This document shows positions 54,295-63,191 of a stretch of 64,000 nt of DNA, piece by piece. A program made the translations under genes and the position numbers. Location: the NCBI GenBank assembly GCA_964412895.1, contig CAYPQK010000001.1, positions 1 through 64,000 of the forward strand, written 5' to 3'. Numbering within the stretch: position 1 is the first letter of the stretch; every line of letters starts with the position of its first letter. Below the pieces are notes generated by a model, which saw only the letters and a list, made by a program, of their open reading frames with translations, searched no databases and was not told where the DNA came from. Source of the DNA: CALMRE01 sp964412895 (GTDB lineage Bacteria > UBP6 > UBA1177 > JAKLFG01).

Positions 54295-54335
54295 GGCGTC
54301 GTCCTACAGAAAAGCGACCGTGAAAAAGATATTCT
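54295..54335 (+). promoter_or_regulatory. Possible activator site and -10 for the FG-GAP lipoprotein
   Basis: GGCGTCGTCCTACA (54295-54308) matches a word at 52043-52056 with one mismatch. TATTCT (54330-54335) lies 21 bases beyond it, with no good -35 box, as expected of a class II activator-dependent promoter. Very tentative. Confidence 0.35.
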
Positions 54336-54381
54336 GTTCCCAGTGAGGTGAATGGTCCGGGAATGGAAAATGGAGGTCGTC

Positions 54382-55890
54382 ATGAAAGGAATTGTTGGGC
54401 TTGGCGCATGGTTGATGGCGGTTATGTTCGTCTCCTCCTGTGGGGGCGAGGAGCCGGAGCAGGAGGTTTTCGTTTCGCTTTCCGGCCGCACCGCGACGGC
54501 GCTCGCCACGGTAAGCAATATCATAGAGGTCAATCAGAAAGCGGCCAACTTCGGCATTGCGGTCACCTCGGTGGGCGATGTGAACGGTGACGGTTATGGC
54601 GATGTGGCCGTCGGGGCCAATTTTTATGACAACGGGCAGATCGACGAGGGGATGCTGTTCATCTATCACGGAACGGCGACCGGGATCAAGACCGCCTATG
54701 CCATACGGCTCGAATCGAATCAAAAGGATGCCCGTCTCGGCTGGTCGGTCGCCTCTGCGGGCGATGTGAACGGCGACGGCTACGGCGATATGATCGTCAG
54801 CGCGTACCGGTACGACAGCGGCCAGACCGACGAAGGAGTGGCGTTCGTATATCACGGTTCTGCGACCGGCATCGGTCCTGTCTACGCCCGACGGCTCGAA
54901 GTTGATCAGGCGAACGCCTCTTTCGGCATTTCGGTCGCGGCGGCGGGCGATGTGAACGGCGACGGCTACGGTGATGTGATCGTCGGTGCCTTCTTGTACG
55001 ACAACGGACAGAACGACGAAGGGGCCGCCTTCATCTATCACGGATCGGCGACCGGCATCGGTGCGCAGTATGCCCGGAGACTGGAAATGGATCAGGCGGG
55101 CGCGTGGTTCGGTTATTCGGTCGCGTCGACGGGTGATGTGAACGGCGACGGGTACGACGATGTGGTCGTCGGCGCTTTTCTGTACAACAACGGACAGAAC
55201 GACGAAGGGGCCGCGTTCATCTATCATGGTTCGGCGACCGGCATCGGCACGACTGCGGACCGCAGGATCGAACCGGATCAGGCGGGCGCCTACTTCGGCT
55301 ATTCGGTCGCGTCGGCGGGCGATGTGAACGGCGACGGCTTCGACGATGTGGTCGTCGGCGCTTATTTGTACGACCACGGACAGACCGACGAAGGAGCCGC
55401 TTTTATGTATCACGGCTCGGCGAATGGCTGCGGTACGGTATACGACCGGATGATCGAACCGGATCAGGCGGGAGCGAATTTCGGCGCCGCGGTCGCGTCG
55501 GCGGGCGATGTGAACGGTGACGGGTACGGCGATGTGGTCGTCGGCGCCCGCTCGTATGACGGCAACAAGACCGACGAGGGGGCCGTTTTCATCTATCGCG
55601 GCTCGGCTAACGGCCTGAATGTAGCGACGAACCAGATGTTCGAATCGAATCAGGCGGATGCCTTTTTCGGCCGGTCGGTCGCGTCGGCGGGCGACATGAA
55701 CGGCGACGGCTACGGCGATGTGCTGGTGGGGGCAAGTCTGTACGATAACGGCCAATATGACGAAGGCGCCGCGTTCTTCTATCACGGTTCGTCGTCCGGG
55801 CTCTGTATAGGCCGTTGCCCGGAAGATAGCGGCACTTCCAGCGAAACGACAACGGAACTCTCCTCCCCTCCCAAAAATAAGCGGCACTAA
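54382..55890 (+). CDS. FG-GAP (integrin-type) propeller lipoprotein
   Basis: A 502-residue lipoprotein; the signal ends MFVSSCGG. The ATG at 54382 has GGAGG upstream. About seven ~57-residue repeats follow, each with VASAGDVNGDGYGDVVVGA-Y-Y-D-N-G-Q-x-D-E-GAAFIYHGSATGI, the FG-GAP/VCBS calcium-binding propeller unit. Such repeats form a seven-bladed propeller on the surface. It is placed between two near-duplicate response regulators and may be the output, the sensor partner, or a target. The C-terminal tail (CIGRCPED, then Ser/Thr/Lys) is not a repeat. Confidence 0.85.
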   Translation: MKGIVGLGAWLMAVMFVSSCGGEEPEQEVFVSLSGRTATALATVSNIIEVNQKAANFGIAVTSVGDVNGDGYGDVAVGANFYDNGQIDEGMLFIYHGTATGIKTAYAIRLESNQKDARLGWSVASAGDVNGDGYGDMIVSAYRYDSGQTDEGVAFVYHGSATGIGPVYARRLEVDQANASFGISVAAAGDVNGDGYGDVIVGAFLYDNGQNDEGAAFIYHGSATGIGAQYARRLEMDQAGAWFGYSVASTGDVNGDGYDDVVVGAFLYNNGQNDEGAAFIYHGSATGIGTTADRRIEPDQAGAYFGYSVASAGDVNGDGFDDVVVGAYLYDHGQTDEGAAFMYHGSANGCGTVYDRMIEPDQAGANFGAAVASAGDVNGDGYGDVVVGARSYDGNKTDEGAVFIYRGSANGLNVATNQMFESNQADAFFGRSVASAGDMNGDGYGDVLVGASLYDNGQYDEGAAFFYHGSSSGLCIGRCPEDSGTSSETTTELSSPPKNKRH

Positions 55891-55902
55891 GAAGAGGTCA
55901 CG

Positions 55903-56526
55903 GTGAAGATATTGATCGCGGATGATCATGCGGTCGTGCGGAAAGGATTGGCCCGTCTTCTGGTCGACGAATTTCCCGATGTAACGATAGGCGAAGCCTC
56001 CGATTCTCAGGAAACGCTGAACGAGATATCCTTTCAACGGTGGGACCTGCTGGTGCTCGATCTTTTCATGCCGGGGATCGGCGGATCGGCGGTGCTCGAC
56101 GAAGTGCGCCGGCTGTATCCGAAAATGCCGGTGCTGATTCTCAGCACCGCGCCGGAAGAACAGATGGCGGCGCGGATGCTTAAAGCGGGCGCGAACGGCT
56201 ATCTCAACAAACAGTGCGCTCCCGAAGAGTTGGTGGGCGCGGTCAGAAAGGTTCTGGCGGGCGGCCGGTATGTCAGTTCCGGCATGGCGGAGCGGTTGGC
56301 CGAACAGATGGACCGCACCAGAAAAAGTCCGCAGGAAGAGCTCTCCGACCGGGAATACACCGTACTACGGGCGTTGGTCGCGGGCAGATCGGTCCGAGAC
56401 ATAGCGCAGGAATTGGGCATCAGCCCCAAAACGGTCAGTACTTTTCACACCCGGATCTGGCGCAAACTGGGCGTCCGAAACGATGCCGACATGATCCGCT
56501 ATGCACTGGGAAAAGGGTGGTCCTGA
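55903..56526 (+). CDS. LuxR/NarL-type response regulator (copy 2)
   Basis: A 207-residue regulator of the same architecture as the one at 53630: receiver with LVLDLFMPG and YLNKQ, LuxR HTH with LSDREYTVLRALVAGRSVRDIAQELGISPKTVSTFHTRI. Both regulators share almost the entire receiver and HTH, including EEQMAAR-x-LKAGA-x-GYLNKQCAPEELV. It starts at a GTG 12 bases after the FG-GAP gene, with GAAGAGG before it. Its own kinase is not adjacent, so it might use the same one as copy 1 or the PAS kinases downstream. Confidence 0.92.
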   Translation: MKILIADDHAVVRKGLARLLVDEFPDVTIGEASDSQETLNEISFQRWDLLVLDLFMPGIGGSAVLDEVRRLYPKMPVLILSTAPEEQMAARMLKAGANGYLNKQCAPEELVGAVRKVLAGGRYVSSGMAERLAEQMDRTRKSPQEELSDREYTVLRALVAGRSVRDIAQELGISPKTVSTFHTRIWRKLGVRNDADMIRYALGKGWS

Positions 56527-56543
56527 TGTACTCACACATAATG

Positions 56544-56572
56544 TTGCAAGTTGTTCTTTGTTTCGTTATAAT
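56544..56572 (+). promoter_or_regulatory. Promoter of the GAF-protein gene
   Basis: TTGCAA (56544-56549), a 17-bp spacer, TATAAT (56567-56572), 29 bases before the start at 56602. Confidence 0.6.
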
Positions 56573-56601
56573 CCAACGATCTTCAGGGAGGCTCGTTCAG
56601 C

Positions 56602-57474
56602 ATGAACCAGCTTAAAATATACACCGCACTGCGGGATGCGCAGTTCGAGAATCAGGTACATGCGCTCATCCACGCCAACGATCACGAGGCTCATCAGATA
56701 CATCTCGACGACATCATCAACGATGTGCGGGCCTATGACGGCCTGTTCATCGTCGAGGAGAGTTATCACGGCATCCTTGAACTGATAGAGTTCCACAATT
56801 CCTGTAAATTCAATCTCTTGCCGGTCATCTTCGTGTTCGATCCCAAATCGCCTGACAAAGAATGGGTGAACTCTGTTCGCTATCCCTATAAATACTTTGC
56901 CGTCGAGCACAAACTGTTGCCGCTCCTGTTCACCCGCATCGTCGCCCACATGGACGAACTGCGGCGCACCAAATTCAACGAATTCGTCCTTGAGCACCAC
57001 AAACCGGTGCTGGAACCGTTCTTCAACGAGAAGCTCTCGTTCCGCGGGGCGTTGGGGCAGGCGCTCGCTCATCTGCTCGACTTCCTGTTCGCCGATAAGG
57101 GGTCCATCATGCTCCTCAACGACAAGGGGAATCTCGTCATCGAGGCGTCGACCAAACCGCACCTCATCGGGCTGGAGGTGGTGCCCGATCCCAACTCGCC
57201 CGCGTGGAGCGTCATGGAAACGAAAAAGCCGTTGTTCGTCGAGGACATCTCGAAGGATCAGCGTTTCAAGAAGAAAAGCGACGGCTACAGCAAGGATTAC
57301 TTTCTCATCGTCCCGATATTCTTGAACGGCGAGATCCACGGCGTGCTCAATCTCACCGACAAGATGGTGTCGCTCTTCTTCGACCGGAGCGACCTCCTGC
57401 GTGCCCGGAATTTTCTGCGGCTGTTGGAGCCGATGCTCGCCCTTCATAGCGGCATAGCGGTAGATATAACCTGA
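56602..57474 (+). CDS. GAF-domain protein with receiver-like N-terminus
   Basis: A 290-residue cytoplasmic protein. Residues about 1-115 are alpha/beta and resemble a receiver in outline but without acid pocket residues (KIYTALRDAQFENQVH start). Residues about 140-275 are a GAF-like domain (GALGQALAHLLDFLFADKGSIMLLND, LVIEASTKP, GSPAWSVMETKKPLFVEDISKD, VPIFLNGEIHGVLNLTDK). GAF domains bind small molecules or nucleotides. It starts a sensory block: 30 bases later comes the P-type ATPase homologue. Confidence 0.75.
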   Translation: MNQLKIYTALRDAQFENQVHALIHANDHEAHQIHLDDIINDVRAYDGLFIVEESYHGILELIEFHNSCKFNLLPVIFVFDPKSPDKEWVNSVRYPYKYFAVEHKLLPLLFTRIVAHMDELRRTKFNEFVLEHHKPVLEPFFNEKLSFRGALGQALAHLLDFLFADKGSIMLLNDKGNLVIEASTKPHLIGLEVVPDPNSPAWSVMETKKPLFVEDISKDQRFKKKSDGYSKDYFLIVPIFLNGEIHGVLNLTDKMVSLFFDRSDLLRARNFLRLLEPMLALHSGIAVDIT

Positions 57475-57504
57475 TATCGTGGCCGTCTCTGGGGAGGGGC
57501 GTAG

Positions 57505-59184
57505 ATGCCGTCATTTCGCAAATATGTCCGTTATATGCCCGATCTCGCCGGGATACTTTTCTTTATCGCCGGCGTGGCCGGTACGGCGGACGGCCGATTC
57601 CCGTTCTGTTTTCTTATGGCATGGGTGCTTATCGGTCTGCCGATATTCGCCCGTTTATTGCGCAATATCGAGCAGGGTCGTTTTCTCGATGAATATTTCC
57701 TGATAACCATCGCCACCGGCGGTGCGGTCGCCATCGGTAGGTATCCCGAGGCGGTGCTCGTCATCCTGCTCTACCGGCTGGGCGATCATCTGCTGTCCCG
57801 CGCGGTGGACCGGACGCATGCCGCGATCCGGTCGCTCATCGACCGGCGGCCGGACCGGCCCGATGAGAACGGCGACGATCCCACGAAGGTCGAACCGGAA
57901 TCGACACCGGCCGATCGGGCGCAAAGTCTGGCGCTGGTAACACGGGCGGCGGCGCGGAAAGCCCGCTCGGAGCGGTTCATCACCCGTTTCGCCCGCTGGT
58001 ATACGCCGGTCATAGTGTTCGCGGCGGTCGTCATGACCTTTCTGCCGCCGCTCCTGTCGGCCGACATAACGCACGCCCAAAGCGTCTACCGCGCCCTGAC
58101 CTTTCTGGCGATCGCCTGTCCCAGCGCCCTGCTCGTATCGATACCGCTGGGCTGGTACGCCGCCATCGGCACCGCATCGCAGAGGGGAATTCTCATCAAA
58201 GGGGCCGATCATCTCGATATCCTGAGCCGCGCCGGCGCCATACTCTTCGGTAAGACCGGCACGCTTACCAGAGGACGGTACACGGTCGTCGAGGTCCTTC
58301 CGGCGGAAGGGATGCCCAAAGATCGGTTCCTCTACTATGCGGCGCTGGCCGAATCGCAGGCGGCGCATCCCATCGCCGCCGCCATCCGCGCCGCCTACGG
58401 CAAACCGATACCCTACGGCACGGCCTCCGAGATAGCCGAAACGCCGGGAAAAGGGGTGAGCGCGCAGGTGGAGGGACAGGAGATACTGGCCGGTACCGCC
58501 GGTTTTTTGCGTGAACAGGGGGTGCCCCCGGGTCCCGACGCCGTTTTCGGGACCACCATCCATGTAGCGCTCAGCCGCTACTACATCGGCCGTCTGGTGG
58601 TCGCCGACGAACTGCGCGAAGTGGTCGTCGCGCTGGTCGCCGCTCTCAAGAAAAAGGGGATCCGATACCTAGCGCTCCTTTCGGGCGACAATGAGAACAT
58701 GGTGCGTCAAACGGCCCGCGCGGCGGGGATAGCCGAAGCGTACGGAGCGCTTTCGCCGGCCGCCAAGCTGGAAAAAATGGAACAGATCCTTTCCACGGTC
58801 CGCGGACCGGTCGTCTTCATGGGCGACGGTATCGACGACGCGCCGCTTCTTGCCCGCGCCGATGTCGGTATTTCTCTCTGCGCCGCGCCCGGTACGGTCG
58901 CCATCGAGACGGCCGATATCGTACTGAAAGGGGGCGATCCCACGCTTCTTACCGAAGTTCTGCATCTTGCCCGCCGCGCCCGCGCCATCGTCGGACAGAA
59001 TCTATTCTTGGCGCTCGCGGTGAAAGGGACGCTTCTTTTTCTCGCCGCGGTCGGCATCGCGTCGCTCTGGGAAGCGGTCTTCGCCGACACCATCGCGGCG
59101 CTTACCACCATTCTCAACGCCTCGCGCCTTATCGCCGGGGGAACGGCCAAAGAAGAAATAACGAATTCGAGGATAGTGCCATGA
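57505..59184 (+). CDS. P1B-type ATPase homologue without actuator domain and catalytic Asp (pseudo-ATPase)
   Basis: A 559-residue membrane protein, clearly a heavy-metal P-type ATPase relative: N-terminal helices, a CPx helix with ACPSALLVSIPLG (C205-P206-S207), a phosphorylation loop, AHPIA, GDGIDDAPLLARADVGIS (near residue 440) and two C-terminal helices. But the DKTGT motif reads FGKTGTLTRG, so the phosphorylated Asp is Gly249 (codon GGT). The actuator domain with TGES is gone: the sequence passes from SLIDRRPD via a ~25-residue acidic linker to LVTRAAARKARSERFITRFARWYTP. The second Cys of CPC is Ser. It cannot hydrolyse ATP by the normal cycle. The stop overlaps the PAS kinase start (ATGA). 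Confidence 0.88.
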   Translation: MPSFRKYVRYMPDLAGILFFIAGVAGTADGRFPFCFLMAWVLIGLPIFARLLRNIEQGRFLDEYFLITIATGGAVAIGRYPEAVLVILLYRLGDHLLSRAVDRTHAAIRSLIDRRPDRPDENGDDPTKVEPESTPADRAQSLALVTRAAARKARSERFITRFARWYTPVIVFAAVVMTFLPPLLSADITHAQSVYRALTFLAIACPSALLVSIPLGWYAAIGTASQRGILIKGADHLDILSRAGAILFGKTGTLTRGRYTVVEVLPAEGMPKDRFLYYAALAESQAAHPIAAAIRAAYGKPIPYGTASEIAETPGKGVSAQVEGQEILAGTAGFLREQGVPPGPDAVFGTTIHVALSRYYIGRLVVADELREVVVALVAALKKKGIRYLALLSGDNENMVRQTARAAGIAEAYGALSPAAKLEKMEQILSTVRGPVVFMGDGIDDAPLLARADVGISLCAAPGTVAIETADIVLKGGDPTLLTEVLHLARRARAIVGQNLFLALAVKGTLLFLAAVGIASLWEAVFADTIAALTTILNASRLIAGGTAKEEITNSRIVP

Positions 59185-62100
59185 CCGTTGCTTGGGGTCT
59201 TGTTTTGAATATCTTTTTCTGGGGCGGACTCGGTATCGTTGCTTTGATCGCCGGTCTGCGATACCACCGGCGATGGCTCGCCGATTATCGAGAGAAAGAC
59301 ATTAAATATCGCCTTTTGGTTGAAAACGCCAACGACATCGTCTACTCGTTGACGATGGGAGGCGTTTTTACCTATGTTTCGCCCACATGGACCAAGCTCT
59401 TGGGACATACCGTAGACGAAGTGGAAAATCATCCATTCCAAGGCTTTGTGCACCCCGACGACCTGCCGCTATGTCTGGAAGCGCTTAACAACGCCGTTAA
59501 AACGGAAAACAGACCGGTCGGCGTTGAATATCGAGTTCTCCACAAGGATGGCTCTTGGCGATGGCATATCTCGAATGCCGCGCCGATATACGATGCCGAG
59601 GGTACCGTTGTTTCGTATATGGGTATCGCCCGCGATATCACCGAAGGCAAGCAGGCCGAGGCGAAACTGCGAGAAAGCGAGCGGCGGATGACCTCAATAC
59701 TGGAAAACATCTCTCTCCTCAGCATCATGCTTGACCGTGAGGGGAGGATTACGATGTGTAATGACTTCTTCCTTGACCTGACTGGATGGCGGCGACAGGA
59801 GGTATTACACGAGAGTTGGTTCGAAGTGTTCTTGCCAGCCGATATCCGCGCTACTATCAAGGAATCTGTTTTCCTCAACAATATACATGCGGGAACCGTA
59901 CCGATCCATTTCGAGAACGAGATCATTACCAAGGCAGGCGCTCGCCGGTTGATCCGTTGGAACAATATGCTTTTGCGGACGAAAGAAGGCGAGGTGGAAG
60001 GGATTGCTTGTATTGGCGAGGACATCACCGACCGTTATCGTGCCGAAGAAGCCTTGCGGGAAAGCAAGGAACGGTACCGCCTCATCGCCGAAAACACTGC
60101 TGATTCAGTCACGGTCCAAGACCTTTCCCTAAAGTTTGAGTATGTCTCTCCCTCCACGACAAAGATGAAAGGATTTTCCGTTGAAGAGGTTTTGGCTCAA
60201 ACAATAGAGCAGGTCATGACGCCGGAATCGCTCCAAAAAGTGTATCGGGCTTTTGAAGAAGAGATGGCGCTGGAACAAAGCGGCACCGCCGACCCCGCCC
60301 GAAGCCGGGTTTTGGTGCTCGAAGAATACTGTAAAGACGGTTCCACGCTCTGGGTAGAGAACACTCTTTCCTTTATCCGGGACGAGAAACAGACTCCGAC
60401 GGGGATCCTCTCCGTTTCAAGAGATGTTACCGAACGCAAGCAGGCCGATGAGGCGTTGCGCGAAAGCGAATTCAGGTTCAATCAGTTGGCCGAACAGAGC
60501 CGCATTATCGCATGGGAAGTGGATGCGCGTGGTCTCTATACCTATGTCAGCCATGTGGCCGAGACCGTTTTTGGCTATACGGCGGACGAACTGGTGGGTC
60601 GAAAACACTTTTACGATCTGCACCCTGAAGAAGGCCGCGAGATGTTCAAGACAGCGGCCTTTGCGGCTTTCGAACGAAAGGAAACTTTCGAGAACCTGAT
60701 CAATCCCGTACAGGCCAAGGACGGTCATCAAGTGTGGCTTTCCACCAACGGTATCCCTCTTCTGAACGCAAATGGAACCCTGCGGGGATATCGCGGTTCC
60801 GATACCGACATCACCGAGCGTAAGCAAGCCGAGGAGGCTCTGCAAAAAAACAAAGAAGCCTACAAGACGCTGGCCGAAAATCTTCCCGAACTTATCTATC
60901 GAGTGCATCTTCACGAGAAAGGAAGAATGGAGTTTTTCAACGATAAAGTGAAAGAATTGACGGGCCGAACCGAGAAGGAACTCAGGAAAGGAGAGATTTG
61001 CTCCATAGAACCGAACATACATCCCGAAGATATTTCCCGAGTCGTCTCGACAGTTAAACGGGCTATAGAAAAAGGTACGGCATTCGAGGTTTCTTACAGG
61101 TATATTCATAAAGATGGGAAAACCGTACATTTCTACGAACATGGACAGATAATAAAAGACGCGACCGGAAAACCGCACTATATCGACGGCATCATACAGG
61201 ACATCACCGACCGCAAACGGGCCGAAGAGGCTTTAAGGAAAAACGAGGCGCTTCTAAGGACATTGATCGACACGCTTCCCGATCTGGTCTGGCTGAAAGA
61301 TCCGGAAGGAGTGTATCTGACCTGCAACCGCCGTTTTGAGGTTTTTTTCGGCGCGAAGGAAGCGGAGATCGTTGGGAAGACCGATTACGATTTTGTGGAC
61401 AAAGACCTAGCCGATTTTTTCCGGCGACACGATCAGGCGGCCATGTCCGCCGGGAAGCCGACAAAGAACGAAGAACAGGTCACCTTCCCGAGTGACGGTC
61501 ACCAAGAGATACTCGAGACGATCAAGACGCCGATCCATGGAGAAGCGGGAACGCTCATCGGCGTTCTTGGTATCGGCCGCGATATCTCCGAACGCAAAAG
61601 AGCCGAAGAGTCTTTGCAGAAGAACGAAGAGAAGTTTCGCAAGGCCTTTCACCTCATTCCCGAATCGGTGGTTCTTTCCCGCTTGGATGACGGCGTCATG
61701 GTCTCGGTCAACGAAGGTTTTCTGAATGGTGTCGGATATTCCCGCGAAGAGGCCATCGGGAAAAGCGCCGAAGAATTGAGGATATGGAACGATCCGAACG
61801 ATCGACACCGGATAATCGACATGGTGCGGGGACACGGACTTGTCGAAAATATAGAAACGACATTCCGCACCAAGAACGGCGATATCCGCTATGCGCTTAT
61901 ATCGGCGACCGCCATCGACATTGACGACATACCCCATCTCCTCAATATCTCACGCGACATCACTGATCGGAAAAAACTCGAAAATGCATTACGGGAATCG
62001 GAACGGTCCCTGCGATCGACGATAGACGGCCTTTCGGCCCACATCGCCGTGTTGGATGAGAGCGGCACGATCATTCTGGTGAACAAAGCGTGGCGAAACT

Positions 62101-63188
62101 TCGCCGAGAAGAACGGCATCCCGGCCGGAAAGGTCTCCGAAGGAACGAACTACCTTCAGGTCTGCGACGGCGCCGACGGCAACCATGCGCAGGAGGCAGC
62201 TCTCTTCGCTCAGGGGGTCCGCGATGTCCTTGCGGGCAAGAGCGAGCGGTTCTCGATGGAATATCCCTGCAACAGTCCGCAGAAACCGCGCTGGTTCATC
62301 GGCCGCGTGACGCCATTCCCCGGCGAGGGAACGCGCCGCGTGGTGGTCGCCCACGAGAACAATACCGAACGCAAACTGTTCGCATTGGAGCGCGAGGAAC
62401 TCATTAAGGCGTTGCAGGACAAGAACGACGAGATGGAAAGCATGCTCTACGCCAGTTCGCACGATCTGCGGACCCCGCTGGTGAGCATCATGGGCTTCAA
62501 CAGTCTGATACAGCACGCCATTAAAGAGCTGTCTCTGCTTCTGGATAAGGAGCGCCCCGCCGCCGATATCTGTGCCGAAGCGCGGCCTATCATCACCGAA
62601 AAACTGCCGACCGCCAGTACCTATATTGGCAAAAGCGCCGAGAAGATGCAGGGACTCGTCGACGGTATCCTGAAACTCTCGCGGCTCGGCCGCGCCACCC
62701 ACACATCGGAAATGATCGACATGAACGCATTGGTACGGCGGGTGCTCGCCACGCTCGATTTCCAGAAACAGCAGGCACATGCCGCGGTGAGCGTGGGTGA
62801 TCTTCCCCCCTGCTGGGGCGATCCGCGCGAACTGGAACAGGCGTTCACCAATATCATCGACAATGCCGTCAAATACCGCGATCCGGCCCGCCCGCTTACT
62901 ATTGCCATCACCGGGTCCTTGGCGGGACACTGTTCCCGCTACGATATCGTCGATAACGGTATCGGCATGAAACCGGACCACTACGACCAGATATGGGGCC
63001 TTTTCTCGCGGCTCGACCCTAACGGGCCGGTACCGGGCGAAGGTATCGGGCTGGCGATGGTCAAGCGGATCGTCCAGCGCAACCACGGCAAGATATGGGT
63101 CGAGAGCGAAAAGGGCGTTGGAAGCAAATTTTATCTCTCGTTGTCGCGCGAAGGGAAAGAAAGTAATTACGAGAAGGAAAAGGGGTAA
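59181..63188 (+). CDS. Eight-PAS sensor histidine kinase
   Basis: A 1335-residue membrane-anchored kinase. One membrane helix at about residues 4-26 is followed by eight PAS domains (about 40-150, 165-290, 295-420, 422-545, 550-675, 680-800, 805-930, 935-1060), most ending in a DITERKQAEEAL-type connector. The HisKA domain has phospho-His near 1093 in YASSHDLRTPLVSIMG; the HATPase has N-box NIIDNAVKYRD (about 1226) and the GIGMKPDHYDQIWGLF box. The first ~950 residues are AT-richer than the catalytic part. It shares its start with the pseudo-ATPase stop. No response regulator is adjacent downstream. Confidence 0.93.
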   Translation: MTVAWGLVLNIFFWGGLGIVALIAGLRYHRRWLADYREKDIKYRLLVENANDIVYSLTMGGVFTYVSPTWTKLLGHTVDEVENHPFQGFVHPDDLPLCLEALNNAVKTENRPVGVEYRVLHKDGSWRWHISNAAPIYDAEGTVVSYMGIARDITEGKQAEAKLRESERRMTSILENISLLSIMLDREGRITMCNDFFLDLTGWRRQEVLHESWFEVFLPADIRATIKESVFLNNIHAGTVPIHFENEIITKAGARRLIRWNNMLLRTKEGEVEGIACIGEDITDRYRAEEALRESKERYRLIAENTADSVTVQDLSLKFEYVSPSTTKMKGFSVEEVLAQTIEQVMTPESLQKVYRAFEEEMALEQSGTADPARSRVLVLEEYCKDGSTLWVENTLSFIRDEKQTPTGILSVSRDVTERKQADEALRESEFRFNQLAEQSRIIAWEVDARGLYTYVSHVAETVFGYTADELVGRKHFYDLHPEEGREMFKTAAFAAFERKETFENLINPVQAKDGHQVWLSTNGIPLLNANGTLRGYRGSDTDITERKQAEEALQKNKEAYKTLAENLPELIYRVHLHEKGRMEFFNDKVKELTGRTEKELRKGEICSIEPNIHPEDISRVVSTVKRAIEKGTAFEVSYRYIHKDGKTVHFYEHGQIIKDATGKPHYIDGIIQDITDRKRAEEALRKNEALLRTLIDTLPDLVWLKDPEGVYLTCNRRFEVFFGAKEAEIVGKTDYDFVDKDLADFFRRHDQAAMSAGKPTKNEEQVTFPSDGHQEILETIKTPIHGEAGTLIGVLGIGRDISERKRAEESLQKNEEKFRKAFHLIPESVVLSRLDDGVMVSVNEGFLNGVGYSREEAIGKSAEELRIWNDPNDRHRIIDMVRGHGLVENIETTFRTKNGDIRYALISATAIDIDDIPHLLNISRDITDRKKLENALRESERSLRSTIDGLSAHIAVLDESGTIILVNKAWRNFAEKNGIPAGKVSEGTNYLQVCDGADGNHAQEAALFAQGVRDVLAGKSERFSMEYPCNSPQKPRWFIGRVTPFPGEGTRRVVVAHENNTERKLFALEREELIKALQDKNDEMESMLYASSHDLRTPLVSIMGFNSLIQHAIKELSLLLDKERPAADICAEARPIITEKLPTASTYIGKSAEKMQGLVDGILKLSRLGRATHTSEMIDMNALVRRVLATLDFQKQQAHAAVSVGDLPPCWGDPRELEQAFTNIIDNAVKYRDPARPLTIAITGSLAGHCSRYDIVDNGIGMKPDHYDQIWGLFSRLDPNGPVPGEGIGLAMVKRIVQRNHGKIWVESEKGVGSKFYLSLSREGKESNYEKEKG

Positions 63189-63191
63189 ATC

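Noticed and set aside
54304..56037. Minus-strand open frame opposite the FG-GAP lipoprotein
   Set aside because: Its internal repeats are just the complement of the FG-GAP repeats; no ribosome site.
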